In this document: piece by piece, positions 15,527 to 27,877 of the stretch | Position numbering within the stretch: the stretch's first letter is position 1 | How the letters are laid out: each line of letters begins with the position of its first letter | Notes under the pieces: generated by a model | The model's input: only the letters and a program-made list of their open reading frames with translations | What the model was told of the DNA's origin: nothing | The model's database searches: none | NCBI GenBank assembly: GCA_021737695.1 | Contig: JAIPDL010000018.1 | Span: 1-53,171, forward strand | Source of the DNA: Desulfotignum sp. | GTDB lineage: Bacteria; Desulfobacterota; Desulfobacteria; Desulfobacterales; Desulfobacteraceae | Direction of reading: 5' to 3' | DNA length: 53,171 nt | Position numbers and translations under genes: made by a program

Positions 15527-18445
15527 TCAGCCCGAAGCGCCGGGAACGCCCAGGCGCCGGTCATAAATTCCCTTGACCGCATCGGTCATTCCCTTGAACC
15601 GGGCGGCTGGCACCTGTAATGGTTTTTCCTGCAGGGTCAGCCGGTGGACCCCCTGACGCAGGGTGATATATGCTTTCTGAAGGGTGCCGCTTTCCTCTCC
15701 GGAAATCAGCCCTTCACAGCTCAATCCTTCCAAAAGCCGGACATTGTCCGTCCACACCGTGACATCCGGATGATCGGCTCCGTGCCTCAAGGTCAGATAC
15801 TGCACCAGAAATTCAATATCCACAATGCCGCCGGATCCCTGTTTGAGATCGAACATCCCGGTGTCAGACTTGAGTTTCTGACGGCGCATGCGCTCGCGCA
15901 TCTCCCGGACCGCCTGTTTCAGTTCTTCGGCCGGCCGGGATCTGCACAGGATTTTCTGCCGGATCTCATCGAACCGGTCCATCAGGGACCGGTCTCCGGT
16001 AATGGGCCGGGCCCGGATCAGGGCCTGGTGTTCCCAGGTCCAGGCCTGGTTTTCCATATACTCTTCAAACGCCTCGATATGGGACACGATCATGCCGGCA
16101 TCGCCCCCCGGCCGCAGGCGCATGTCCGCCCCGTAAAGCGTGCCGGCCGGGGTGTGCATGGTCAGGGCGTGGATGATGCGCTGTCCCAGATTGCCATAGA
16201 ACCGGACCGTTTCAATGGACCGTTCCCCACCGTGCGTATCCCCATGTTCCCCCTGGTACAGGAACACCAGGTCCAGGTCGGACTTGTACCCCATCTCCAG
16301 CCCTCCCACCTTGCCGTAGGCCACAATGGCGAATCCGCAGTCATCGATGCCGTTCCCTGTCAGTTGAGGCGGAAACCCATATCTGGTGGAAACAATGTGC
16401 CAGGCGATTTGCAGGATCCGGGTCAGAACAGTTTCCGCGATATAGGTAAGATGATCGCTGACCTTCATCAACGGGTAATTCCCACTCACATCCGCTGCTG
16501 CCACCCGCAGGGTGTTGACCTGACGGAAAATGTTCAACTCCTCCAGCAGGTACTCCTGATCATGGGGATCGATCTTGGCCATTCGGACCGCCATCTCCTT
16601 TTCCAGGGCTGCTTTTTTCGGCAGGGCGTACAGGGAAGCCGGGTGCATGAGTTCATCCAGCAGCACGGGATGGCTGGCCAGAAACGTGATGATCCAGGGA
16701 CTTTTTTCTGCCAGGGTAATCAGGGTGTTTAGGGCCTGGAAATTCTCGATGAGCAATGACAGATACGTGGTCCGGCGCTCGATGGTGATGATCAGATCCA
16801 CCAGCCGGACCAGCACCGCCTCACTGTCTTTTGCCTGGCCCGCTTTTCGCAACAAAACCGGGACCAGCCGGGCCAGTTTCTTGCGGCCGGCCGGGGTCAG
16901 GCGCAAGGTATTGGGATGACCGGCCAGGGAACGGAGCACTGACAGAACCCGGCCGGGATCTTCAAATCCAGCCACTTCGATGGCTTCCTGGGAAAACTGG
17001 GGATCATTGATATTAAGCCACATCTCCTTGAGTTCCCGGGCCGCCGGATCCCTGGCTTCATCGGCATCTGTCACCAGCAACTGGGAAAAATGACCGTGCA
17101 CACAGGCCATGATCTGATTCAGTTTTTCCTTGAACAAACCATAATCGTCAAATCCCATGGCAAGGGCCAGAATCATCCGCTGATCGGGATGATCCGGAAT
17201 ATCATGGGTTTGCAGATCCTGGTATTCCTGAAGCCGGTTTTCCACAGTGCGCAGAAACCGGTAGGACTGGATCAGGTCATCCCGGGTGGCGGCATTGATA
17301 CAGTCGTGCCCGGCCAGCTGGTGCAGGACCTGTAAAATCCCTGGTGCCTGCAACGAGGGTTCCACCCCGCCCCGGATAAGTTGAAACAGCTGGCCGAAAA
17401 ACTCGATCTCCCGGATACCGCCGGCACCTAATTTGATGTTATTTTTCAGGCGGGCATTTTTCACTTGCAACGTGATGCGCTGCTTCATATCCCTGAACGA
17501 ATCGAAGGATCCATAATCAAAATAACGGCGGTAAATAAACCCGTTGAGATTGTGGAGCACCAGGCGGCCGGCAGCCAGATCCCCGGCCACGGGTGCGGCT
17601 TTGATCATGGCATATCGCTCCCATTCCCGGCCCTGGGTCTGGAAATACTCCTCAAACGCATCCGCACTCATGACCAGGGGACCGCTGTCTCCAAAAGGGC
17701 GCAGCCGGGTGTCCACCCGGTAAAAATGCTGTCCGCTGTCCGAAGCAAAGAATTTGAGAAACTGCTTGCACAACCGGGTGAAAAAATCCAGGTTCGAGGT
17801 GTTGATCCGGCCGTCCAGAAACGTGTTGCCTTCTTTGGGATACACAAAGATCAGATCGATGTCCGAAGAAAAATTCAGCTCTTTGGCCCCCAGCTTTCCC
17901 ATGCCCAGAACCACCATCTGCTGGGGATGTCCGTGCTGATCCATGGGGATGCCGTGGGTGATGCATAGTTTTTCATACAGCACATCCAACGCCTGATTTA
18001 CGCTGGCACTGGCCAGTTCCGACAGATCAGACAAGGTTTCAGTCAGCTCGGCATTGCCGGTCAAATCCCGCCAGGCAATGCGAATAATTTCCCGGCACTT
18101 GAAATCAATTAAAATTTTCTTTGCCTGGTCTGTATCCACACTCGTGGTCTTTTGTATGGCCGTCTTTTGATACCACCCCGAATTCCTCTTTGTTTCCAGA
18201 TCACCGGAATCAGCCAGATCATGCAGCATTGCCGGATTTTTAGCCAGGCTGTCCGCCACAAAATCGCTGAACAGAAGCACCCGGATCAGATCGGCCGGAT
18301 TCACACAAAAAGAATCCATTTTCTGACCGCATGTTTCAACTGCAGCACAAAATCGTTCCAGCCGGGTGATTAACAAATTTTTCAACGATACTGAAACTGC
18401 GGGAAATACGGTTTCTATCATCGAAATATTTTTTTTTTCATCCAT
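15527..18445 (-). CDS. glnE: bifunctional glutamine synthetase adenylyltransferase/deadenylase GlnE
   Basis: 972-residue enzyme (E. coli 946) that adenylylates and deadenylylates glutamine synthetase in response to nitrogen state. The two nucleotidyltransferase domains are visible: the N-terminal one with SSDIDLIFVYP at about residue 190, and the C-terminal one with KSDLDLVFLY in the second half, each followed by an RPFG/RLRPGG segment typical of the family. It starts with ATG at 18445, with a GGCGGTG-like ribosome binding site. Its stop is 4 bases from the end of the convergent carboxylase gene, leaving no room for a terminator. It is divergent from carA, another glutamine-linked gene. Confidence 0.96.
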   Translation of the reverse strand: MDEKKNISMIETVFPAVSVSLKNLLITRLERFCAAVETCGQKMDSFCVNPADLIRVLLFSDFVADSLAKNPAMLHDLADSGDLETKRNSGWYQKTAIQKTTSVDTDQAKKILIDFKCREIIRIAWRDLTGNAELTETLSDLSELASASVNQALDVLYEKLCITHGIPMDQHGHPQQMVVLGMGKLGAKELNFSSDIDLIFVYPKEGNTFLDGRINTSNLDFFTRLCKQFLKFFASDSGQHFYRVDTRLRPFGDSGPLVMSADAFEEYFQTQGREWERYAMIKAAPVAGDLAAGRLVLHNLNGFIYRRYFDYGSFDSFRDMKQRITLQVKNARLKNNIKLGAGGIREIEFFGQLFQLIRGGVEPSLQAPGILQVLHQLAGHDCINAATRDDLIQSYRFLRTVENRLQEYQDLQTHDIPDHPDQRMILALAMGFDDYGLFKEKLNQIMACVHGHFSQLLVTDADEARDPAARELKEMWLNINDPQFSQEAIEVAGFEDPGRVLSVLRSLAGHPNTLRLTPAGRKKLARLVPVLLRKAGQAKDSEAVLVRLVDLIITIERRTTYLSLLIENFQALNTLITLAEKSPWIITFLASHPVLLDELMHPASLYALPKKAALEKEMAVRMAKIDPHDQEYLLEELNIFRQVNTLRVAAADVSGNYPLMKVSDHLTYIAETVLTRILQIAWHIVSTRYGFPPQLTGNGIDDCGFAIVAYGKVGGLEMGYKSDLDLVFLYQGEHGDTHGGERSIETVRFYGNLGQRIIHALTMHTPAGTLYGADMRLRPGGDAGMIVSHIEAFEEYMENQAWTWEHQALIRARPITGDRSLMDRFDEIRQKILCRSRPAEELKQAVREMRERMRRQKLKSDTGMFDLKQGSGGIVDIEFLVQYLTLRHGADHPDVTVWTDNVRLLEGLSCEGLISGEESGTLQKAYITLRQGVHRLTLQEKPLQVPAARFKGMTDAVKGIYDRRLGVPGASG

Positions 18446-18642
18446 GACACCGCCATAAAATTAATGGTTGATCGCTTTTGGGAAAAATACATGTTTCGGA
18501 TATCATACATAGTATCGACCCGGGAATTAATCAAGGATTCATTCTTGCTAATACCCTGTGTTTTATGCTATTTATTGGGGCTTTATATACTAAGGAAAAA
18601 AACAAATAAAATCAACGCAGGTGTGAACAGGTAAAAAACGAC

Positions 18643-19771
18643 ATGAAAGCATTATTAGCCCTGGAAGACGGCAGGACATTTGCCTGCAGAAGTTTCACAG
18701 GACCCGGGGAAGCATCCGGTGAAGCGGTGTTCAACACCAGCATGACCGGATACCAGGAGATCCTCACCGACCCGTCCTATTACGGCCAGATGGTGACCAT
18801 GACCTATCCGCTCATCGGAAACTACGGCATCAGCCCTGAAGATGTGGAATCCAACCGGATCCAGGTGGCGGCATTCATTGTCAAGGAATACCAGGATTTT
18901 CCTTCCAATTTCAGATCCAGAGGGACTTTGGCGGATTACCTGATCAAAACCCATATATTAGGCGTGGAAGATCTGGATACCCGGGCGTTGACCCGGCATA
19001 TCAGAAAATCCGGTGCCATGCGGGCTGTGATCTCCACCTCGGACCTGAACCCGGATTCTCTGGTGGCAAAGGCCCGGCAGGTGTCGTCCATGGCCGGCAG
19101 CGACCTGGTGCAGTATGTCACCACAAAAAAACCCTATTTCTGGAAATACAACCAGCCTGATTACGTACCGGCAGATTCTCTATCCAATGCCTTTGTCTGG
19201 CGGCACCGGGGGAAAAAACATTCGGTGGTGGCCCTGGATTTCGGCATCAAGTACAACATCATTCGATGCCTGGAGGATGCCGGTTGCGAAGTGCTCACCG
19301 TGCCGGCAAAGACATCTCCGGATGTCATCAAAGCGCTCCAGCCCGACGGCATTTTTCTGTCCAACGGCCCGGGAGATCCGGAGCCCTTGACCTATGCCGT
19401 GGACACCATCCGGCAGTTGCTGGGCTCGGTGCCGGTTTTCGGCATCTGTCTGGGCATGCAGCTTTTGGGCCTGGCCATGGGCGGAAAAACCCATAAAATC
19501 AAATTCGGTCACCGGGGCGCCAACCAGCCGGTGAAAAATATGGCCACGGGCAAGGTGGAGATCACCTCCCAGAACCATGGGTTTGCCGTGGACCTGGACA
19601 GCTTGAATGACCACTCTTCCGCATTGAGTCATATCAATCTCAATGAAGACTCCCTGGAAGGGATTCAGGATGATTCCCTGAAGGCGTTTGCCGTCCAGTA
19701 CCATCCGGAAGCCTCCCCCGGCCCCCATGACGCGGCCTATCTTTTCACCCAGTTTGCCAAAGTGATGACCC

Positions 19772-19785
<14 letters not shown>
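18643..19785 (+). CDS. carA: carbamoyl-phosphate synthase small subunit (glutaminase)
   Basis: 380-residue glutamine amidotransferase subunit supplying ammonia for carbamoyl phosphate (pyrimidine and arginine synthesis). The N-terminal CarA domain contains [17 protein letters not shown]. The C-terminal class I glutaminase has the nucleophile in [10 protein letters not shown] and the His-Glu pair in [10 protein letters not shown]. Length equals E. coli CarA (382). It opens the carA-carB-purF-radical SAM operon and overlaps carB by 14 bases. The 197-base upstream region shared with divergent glnE is AT-rich and presumably holds promoters; I see no clear pyrimidine or arginine leader structure in it. 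Confidence 0.97.
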
Positions 19786-22988
<3,203 letters not shown>

Positions 22989-22996
<8 letters not shown>

Positions 22997-24422
22997 CCAT
23001 CTGACGCTTCCTTCCAGTGAACGCCCCAAAGATGAATGCGGGGTCTTCGGACTGTACCAGCATCCGGAAGCAGCCAAAATCACCTATTTCGGGCTGTATG
23101 CCCTTCAGCACCGGGGCCAGGAAAGTGCGGGGATCTCCGTAAACCGGGGCATCAACGACAAAATTTTTTCCCACAAAGGCATGGGCCTGGTGCCGGATAT
23201 TTTTGATATGGATGACCTGGAACGGATCGAAGGCGGGTCCGCCATCGGCCATGTGCGGTACTCCACCACCGGGGATTCCGTACTGCTCAATGCCCAGCCC
23301 TTTGTGGTGAACCACCGGCATCGCTCCTATGCCCTGGCCCACAACGGCAACCTGGTGAATGCCCATATTTTAAGACGGGAACTGGAAGAACACGGCTCGA
23401 TTTTCCAGACCACCATGGATTCAGAGGTGTTTTTGCACCTGTTCATCAAAAACCTGGTCAAAGGCAACTATGAAAACGCCATTCTCAAGGCGGTTTCCAA
23501 AATCCAGGGGGCCTATTCCATGATTCTTCTCACCTGCAAGGGTGAGATCATTGGTATGAAAGACCCCAATGGGTTCCGGCCCCTGGCATTGGGAAAACTC
23601 AACGGCCATTATGTGCTGGCCTCTGAAACCTGTGCCTTTGATCTGATCCAGGCAGAATTCATCCGGGAGCTGGACCCCGGAGAGATCGTCATCATCAATG
23701 AAGACGGGATCAAGAGTCTCCGGCATCCAAAAGCAGCAGCCCACAAGAGCTTGTGTATTTTCGAGTATATCTATTTTGCCCGGCCCGACTCCACCATTGA
23801 CGGAAAGAACGTGTATGAAATGCGCAAAAACCATGGGCAGCGCCTGGCCCAGGAAAGCCATGTGGACGCGGATCTGGTCATGCCGTTTCCCGATTCCGGC
23901 AACTATGCCGCCATCGGATATGCCAGAGAATCGGGGATTCCCTTTGAAATGGGCATGATCCGCAATCATTATGTGGGCCGAAGCTTTATCCAGCCCACCC
24001 AGTCCATGCGGGATTTTTCCGTGCGCATCAAACTCAACCCGGTCAGGGAACTGATCAAAGGCAAAGACATCATCATTATCGAAGACTCCATCATCCGTGG
24101 CACCACCGCCAAAACAAGAGTCAGGGCCCTGCGGGAACTGGGCGTCAAAAAAGTACACATGCGCATCTCCTGCCCGCCCCACAAATTTCCCTGTTACTAC
24201 GGCATTGATTTTTCTTCCAAAGGGGAATTGATTGCAGCGGAAAAAACCGAAGATGAACTGCGGGATTATCTGGGACTGGATTCGCTGCACTATCTGTCCA
24301 TTGAAGGGATGCTGGAGGCATCCGGCGTGAAGGATCCGGAACTTAATTTCTGCAAGGCCTGCTTTGACGGACATTATCCGGTGCCGTTCGACCCTGAATT
24401 CACCAAGCAGTGCATGGGATAA
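22989..24422 (+). CDS. purF: amidophosphoribosyltransferase, [4Fe-4S] type
   Basis: First committed enzyme of purine synthesis (PRPP plus glutamine to phosphoribosylamine), 477 residues. A propeptide of about 16 residues precedes the nucleophile Cys in [13 protein letters not shown], so autocatalytic processing is expected. The phosphoribosyltransferase domain has [17 protein letters not shown] [18 protein letters not shown]. The cysteines that bind a [4Fe-4S] cluster in the Bacillus subtilis enzyme are present, notably CPPHKFPC and the C-terminal FCKAC. This marks it as the oxygen-sensitive Bacillus type rather than the E. coli type. The ATG overlaps carB by 8 bases. The radical SAM gene starts 4 bases after its stop. 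Confidence 0.96.
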
Positions 24423-24425
24423 AAC

Positions 24426-25430
24426 ATGCAGAAAAAAACCGTTGCTTTTTCCAAAGATTCATCCAATCTTTTTTTTCATATTCTGACCCGGTGCAACCTG
24501 TCCTGCGCCCACTGCTATATCAACCCGGACCAGCATGGCAGACAGACTCTTTCCATTGATACCATCCGGCAGTGGCTGGGCCTGTTTGCCCATAAAGCAT
24601 CCCGGACCAACCTGATTTTTTTAGGGGGTGAGCCGACGTTGCACAGGGATCTGCCGGCTGCTGTCAAAGCAGCGGGGCAGTTTCATTTCAAGTCCATTAC
24701 CATTGACACCAACGGGTTTCTTTTCCACGATATCCTGGAAAAGATCACACCCGAGGATGTGGATTTTATCTCATTTTCCCTGGATGGAGCCACTCCTGCC
24801 ACCAATGATGCCATTCGGGGGCAGGGCAGTTATGATGCGGTGATCTCAGGTATTCACCGGGCACGAAAAAAAGGATTTTCCTGCTCCATGATCTATACCG
24901 TGTCTGACAAAAATTTGCATGAGCTGTCCCAAATGCCTGGGCTGGTGTCATCTTTGGATATTCACCGGTTTTTTATCCAGGTCATCGGCATGCGGGGAAA
25001 ATCCGCTGCCGGCAGTACCGACACCCATCAGGTATCCAAGGACATGTGGCTGTCAGTGATTCCCGAAGTGGCCCACACCATTGCTGAAACCGGCGTCATT
25101 GTCACCTATCCCAAAGTATTTCTGGAAAAAAACGAAACATTTACCTGTGCAGGCATTGTGGCGGACAACTATTTTGTGTTTCCCAACGGCCGGGTGTACC
25201 GGTGTCCTTTGTGCGAAGATTACCCGTTGCATGCCTATACCATCCGGGACAATACCCTGGTGCCGTCTTTGCCCGTCAATGAAACCCAGCTGTTTGATCT
25301 CACCATCCCTGAAGGGTGTGTCATGAACAAAATCATCCAGCCCGGCAACCTGGATTATCTGGCAGACGGCACACCGGCCCACAGAATCGCCTGCTGCATG
25401 CTCAAGCAGGAACTCAGCCGGACCGTTTAG
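24426..25430 (+). CDS. radical SAM protein of unknown function
   Basis: 334-residue radical SAM enzyme. The SAM-binding [4Fe-4S] motif C-x3-C-x2-C is in TRCNLSCAHCY (about residues 19-27), followed by the glycine strand FLGGEPTLH and the barrel segment FISFSLDGA. The C-terminal part has further cysteines (FTCAG, YRCPLCE, IACCM) in an arrangement like a reduced SPASM/twitch domain, so an auxiliary cluster is likely. It is immediately downstream of purF (4 bases) and is probably cotranscribed with carAB-purF. Its end overlaps the convergent helicase gene by 17 bases. No peptide precursor gene is visible beside it. The reaction cannot be assigned; relatives modify peptides or act in cofactor and metalloprotein maturation. 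Confidence 0.88.
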   Translation: MQKKTVAFSKDSSNLFFHILTRCNLSCAHCYINPDQHGRQTLSIDTIRQWLGLFAHKASRTNLIFLGGEPTLHRDLPAAVKAAGQFHFKSITIDTNGFLFHDILEKITPEDVDFISFSLDGATPATNDAIRGQGSYDAVISGIHRARKKGFSCSMIYTVSDKNLHELSQMPGLVSSLDIHRFFIQVIGMRGKSAAGSTDTHQVSKDMWLSVIPEVAHTIAETGVIVTYPKVFLEKNETFTCAGIVADNYFVFPNGRVYRCPLCEDYPLHAYTIRDNTLVPSLPVNETQLFDLTIPEGCVMNKIIQPGNLDYLADGTPAHRIACCMLKQELSRTV

Positions 25431-26667
25431 GTTTTTTTGGTTTTTTGCGTAATTTTTTGGGATCCCCGGCTTCATGGGTCAGAATCATCTGCCTGAGCCC
25501 TTCGGTATCTTTGGGATCCAGAAGAATCTGGGCATACTCCTGGGGGGTGACCGGCTGAATGAGAATTTCTTCATTGATCAATGCCTGGATCTGATTCAGC
25601 AGTGTTTTTTCATTGGGGCTGCAAAATGAAAACGCCTGACCTTTGCGTGTGCCCCGGCCGGTCCGGCCCACCCGGTGCACATAATTTTCCGGATTCTCCG
25701 GCAGATCATAATTGATCACATAATCCAGGCTGGGAATATCGATGCCCCGGGCCGACACATCCGTGGCAATGAGAATGCGTTCTTCTCCGGCCTTGAACCG
25801 GGCCAGTACCCGGGAGCGTTCCGCCTGATCCTTGTCCCCGTGAAGGGTGGCCGAAGCAATATGATCCCTGTCAAGGGCCCTGGCCACCCGTTCCGCTCTG
25901 ACTTTGGTTCTGACAAACACCAGAATGCGCTCGTTTTCATGATCCCGGATAAACCGCCGCAGAAAAAACCGCTTGTCATCCATCTCCATTTCCACCACCC
26001 AGTGGGAAACATTTTTGGATACCGGAGAGTCCGGTGCAATCTGAATCCGAATGGCCGAAGTTCTCACCTGGGAAAACGCCAGTTTCTTGATTTCTTTGTC
26101 AATGGTGGCGGAAAAAAACAGGGTCTGGTGCCGCCGGGGCAGTTTTTTCTTGATGGCCTGGATATCTTCCAGAAACCCTTTGGCCAGCATCCGGTCCGCT
26201 TCATCCAGCACCAGGGTGTTCACCCGGGACAGGGTGATGGCCCCCTGGTTGATGAGATCAAACATTCGACCCGGCGTGGCCACCAGCACATCAATGCCGT
26301 CTTTCAGCCGGGCAATCTGCCGGTCCTGATCCACACCGCCGAAAACTGCAAACGGATTGACCCGGGTATGGCTGGACAAGGTATTGAACACGGCACCGAT
26401 CTGACCGGCCAGTTCCCTTGTGGGAACCATGACAATACACTGGATCCCGGCACGGGCTCTGGACTGTTTGGACTTATGGATCCGGTCGATAACGGGAATG
26501 GCAAATGCCGCGGTTTTTCCGGTGCCGGTCTGGGCCACGGCCAGCACGTCTTCTCCCTTGAGAATGCAGGGAATGGCCTTGAACTGGATATCCGTGGGCC
26601 GTTTAAATCCGGCGGCGGCCAGATTTTTTTTTATGGCGGCTGCGATGGCATAATCTTCAAATTTCAT
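25414..26667 (-). CDS. rhlE: DEAD-box RNA helicase, RhlE-like
   Basis: 417-residue ATP-dependent RNA helicase. The motifs appear in order: Q motif region (GFKRPTDIQFKAIP), Walker A AQTGTGKTAAF, PTRELAGQ, VLDEADRML, FFSAT, then the second RecA domain ending VHRVGRTGRG. The short C-terminus is very basic (PKKLRKKPKKPKRSG) and likely binds RNA. Size and motifs match the RhlE branch involved in ribosome maturation and RNA turnover. The gene is transcribed leftward, toward the radical SAM gene, and the two coding ends overlap by 17 bases. The region upstream of its start (26668 on) is shared with the cobalamin leader. Confidence 0.94.
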   Translation of the reverse strand: MKFEDYAIAAAIKKNLAAAGFKRPTDIQFKAIPCILKGEDVLAVAQTGTGKTAAFAIPVIDRIHKSKQSRARAGIQCIVMVPTRELAGQIGAVFNTLSSHTRVNPFAVFGGVDQDRQIARLKDGIDVLVATPGRMFDLINQGAITLSRVNTLVLDEADRMLAKGFLEDIQAIKKKLPRRHQTLFFSATIDKEIKKLAFSQVRTSAIRIQIAPDSPVSKNVSHWVVEMEMDDKRFFLRRFIRDHENERILVFVRTKVRAERVARALDRDHIASATLHGDKDQAERSRVLARFKAGEERILIATDVSARGIDIPSLDYVINYDLPENPENYVHRVGRTGRGTRKGQAFSFCSPNEKTLLNQIQALINEEILIQPVTPQEYAQILLDPKDTEGLRQMILTHEAGDPKKLRKKPKKPKRSG

Positions 26668-26881
26668 AAATGCGTCTACACTTTCGTCAAGATACTTTTA
26701 ATTGATGACTTTTTGTTTAAAATACAGATAATGGGCTTGAAACGCAACCGCCAGCAACCCATTGGATGTCTTTATCGTATTGTTTGCCTGAGATGTCAAT
26801 ATATACAGACAGTTCTATCACTTCCGGATACATATTTTATTCTTGACACTCCCGGGGCAAGCAGGTAAGGTGATTTATTGT

Positions 26882-27039
26882 TTCAGGTGCTGCCCACGCA
26901 GTCAAAAGGGAACCCTGTGAAAGTCAGGGACGGTCCCGCCGCTGTAACCGGGGATGAACGCCACACAAAACCACTGACGAGACATACACGGGAAGGGGTG
27001 GCTGGTAAAAAGATCCGGAAGTCAGAAGACCTGCCTGAA
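26882..27039 (+). promoter_or_regulatory. cobalamin (adenosylcobalamin) riboswitch
   Basis: The conserved core is easy to read. It comprises AAAGGGAACCCTGTGAAAGTC, GACGGTCCCGCCGCTGTAACC, CCACTGA and CGGGAAGG. The B12 box follows, in the form AAGTCAGAAGACCTGCC at about 27019-27035. The closing P1 stem pairs TTCAGG (26882-26887) with CCTGAA (27034-27039). A 10-bp terminator hairpin follows at 27099-27129, so control is probably by premature transcription termination when adenosylcobalamin is abundant. The regulated genes are cobO and cobQ, both in B12 synthesis. Confidence 0.95.
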
Positions 27040-27098
27040 CAGTTGATCGTATGCTAGCGAGGACTTGGAGTGATCAACAAAATGAGGATAAAACGGTT

Positions 27099-27129
27099 CC
27101 CATATCAGTGTTACTGGTATGGGTTTTTT
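27099..27129 (+). terminator. riboswitch-controlled intrinsic terminator
   Basis: Arms 27099-27108 (CCCATATCAG) and 27114-27123 (CTGGTATGGG) pair over 10 positions with one G-U pair and a 5-base loop, followed at once by six T (27124-27129). It lies 60 bases after the cobalamin aptamer and 235 bases before cobO, the position expected for the expression platform. A GTTGATC/GATCAAC pairing (27042-27048 with 27072-27078) between aptamer and terminator may belong to the switching structure. Confidence 0.88.
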
Positions 27130-27184
27130 AATGCCTTGACAACAGGATGACTCATGTTCTCCAGTATATCGGTTGCCATACCCG

Positions 27185-27222
27185 GAGGGAAAACAGGATA
27201 TCTGGTGGTTCTGTTTTCCCTC
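27185..27222 (+). other. 12-bp perfect stem-loop in the cobO leader
   Basis: Arms 27185-27196 (GAGGGAAAACAG) and 27211-27222 pair perfectly around a 14-base loop. It lies downstream of the riboswitch terminator and upstream of cobO, so it is inside the read-through transcript. The following bases are pyrimidine-rich (TTCCTTCT) but not a T-tract. It may be a second, weaker terminator or an mRNA-stabilising element. Confidence 0.6.
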
Positions 27223-27264
27223 TTCCTTCTGGGGGTCGATATACCTGCCAGGGGATGCAAAGAA

Positions 27265-27280
27265 TGTTTCACATGAAACA
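27265..27280. other. candidate parS (ParB-binding) site
   Basis: TGTTTCACATGAAACA differs at one position from the widely conserved bacterial parS consensus TGTTTCACGTGAAACA. It lies in non-coding DNA, outside both stem-loops and 84 bases before cobO. A 16-mer this close to the consensus is not expected by chance in 53 kb. No parA or parB gene is in the window, so the call rests on the motif alone. Confidence 0.5.
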
Positions 27281-27364
27281 CATCCATACATTCCATGCAG
27301 CACCTTGGTTGATTTTCATCCCACTTCACTGTCACGTGCCGGCAAATAAAATTCAGGAGATGCC

Positions 27365-27877
27365 ATGAAAGGATATATACAGATATATACGGGAAACGGA
27401 AAAGGGAAAACTACGGCTGCCTTGGGGTTAGCCCTGCGGGGGGCCGGGGCCGGGCTTCAGGTGTTTGTGGGACAGTTTCTCAAGCAGGGAACATATTCGG
27501 AAATCAAGGCATTATCCTTATTTGAAAATGTGACCGTGGAACAGTTCGGCATGGGCAAATTTGTCCGGGGCATGCCGTCTGAAGATGAAAAAGCAGCGGC
27601 CCGCAAGGGATATGACCGATTGTGCTCGATACTGAAAGCCAATGCCCATGATCTGGTGATCGTGGACGAAGGCAATGTGGCGGTTGCCTGCCAGCTGTTG
27701 ACCGAAGATGAACTGCTGGGTCTCATGGATCTGAAACCAGATAATGTGGAACTGGTGATCACAGGCAGAGACGTATCAGCCGCAGTGATCACCCGGGCGG
27801 ATCTGGTCACCGAGATGAAAGAGATTAAACACTATTATCATCAGGGTGTCACAGCCCGCAAAGGCATTGAAAAATGA
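27365..27877 (+). CDS. cobO: cob(I)yrinic acid a,c-diamide adenosyltransferase (CobO/BtuR family)
   Basis: 170-residue P-loop enzyme that attaches the 5'-deoxyadenosyl group to the corrin cobalt. The modified Walker A GNGKGKTT lies at residues about 10-17, and the family follows with GAGAGLQVFVGQFLKQG and VIVDEGNVA; the usual central DE(V/L) region is VDEGN here. Length is slightly shorter than E. coli BtuR (196) because the N-terminal extension is missing, as in many CobO proteins. AGGAG precedes the ATG. It is the first gene after the cobalamin riboswitch and overlaps cobQ by 4 bases. Confidence 0.93.
   Translation: MKGYIQIYTGNGKGKTTAALGLALRGAGAGLQVFVGQFLKQGTYSEIKALSLFENVTVEQFGMGKFVRGMPSEDEKAAARKGYDRLCSILKANAHDLVIVDEGNVAVACQLLTEDELLGLMDLKPDNVELVITGRDVSAAVITRADLVTEMKEIKHYYHQGVTARKGIEK

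Larger units (their letters stand above)
26668..27364 (+). other. 697-base gene-free region: helicase upstream region and cobalamin leader
   Basis: No convincing protein gene lies here; the small open frames lack ribosome binding sites and overlap structured RNA. The left part (26668-26880) is AT-rich upstream DNA of the helicase gene and contains a TTGACA at 26843-26848 that could be the -35 box of the cobalamin transcript, although a matching -10 is weak. From 26882 on it holds, in order, a cobalamin riboswitch, an intrinsic terminator, a 12-bp perfect stem-loop and a parS-like 16-mer, then the cobO ribosome binding site. Each is listed separately. Confidence 0.7.

Noticed and set aside
23421..24374. 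317-residue open frame on the minus strand
   Set aside because: Antisense to purF; no start signal and no recognisable motif.
25675..26868. 397-residue open frame on the plus strand
   Set aside because: Antisense to the RhlE-type helicase gene, whose motifs are complete; no family features in the shadow.
27022..27368. Short open frames in the cobalamin leader on both strands
   Set aside because: They run through the riboswitch terminator, the hairpin and the parS-like site, have no ribosome binding sites and no protein features.
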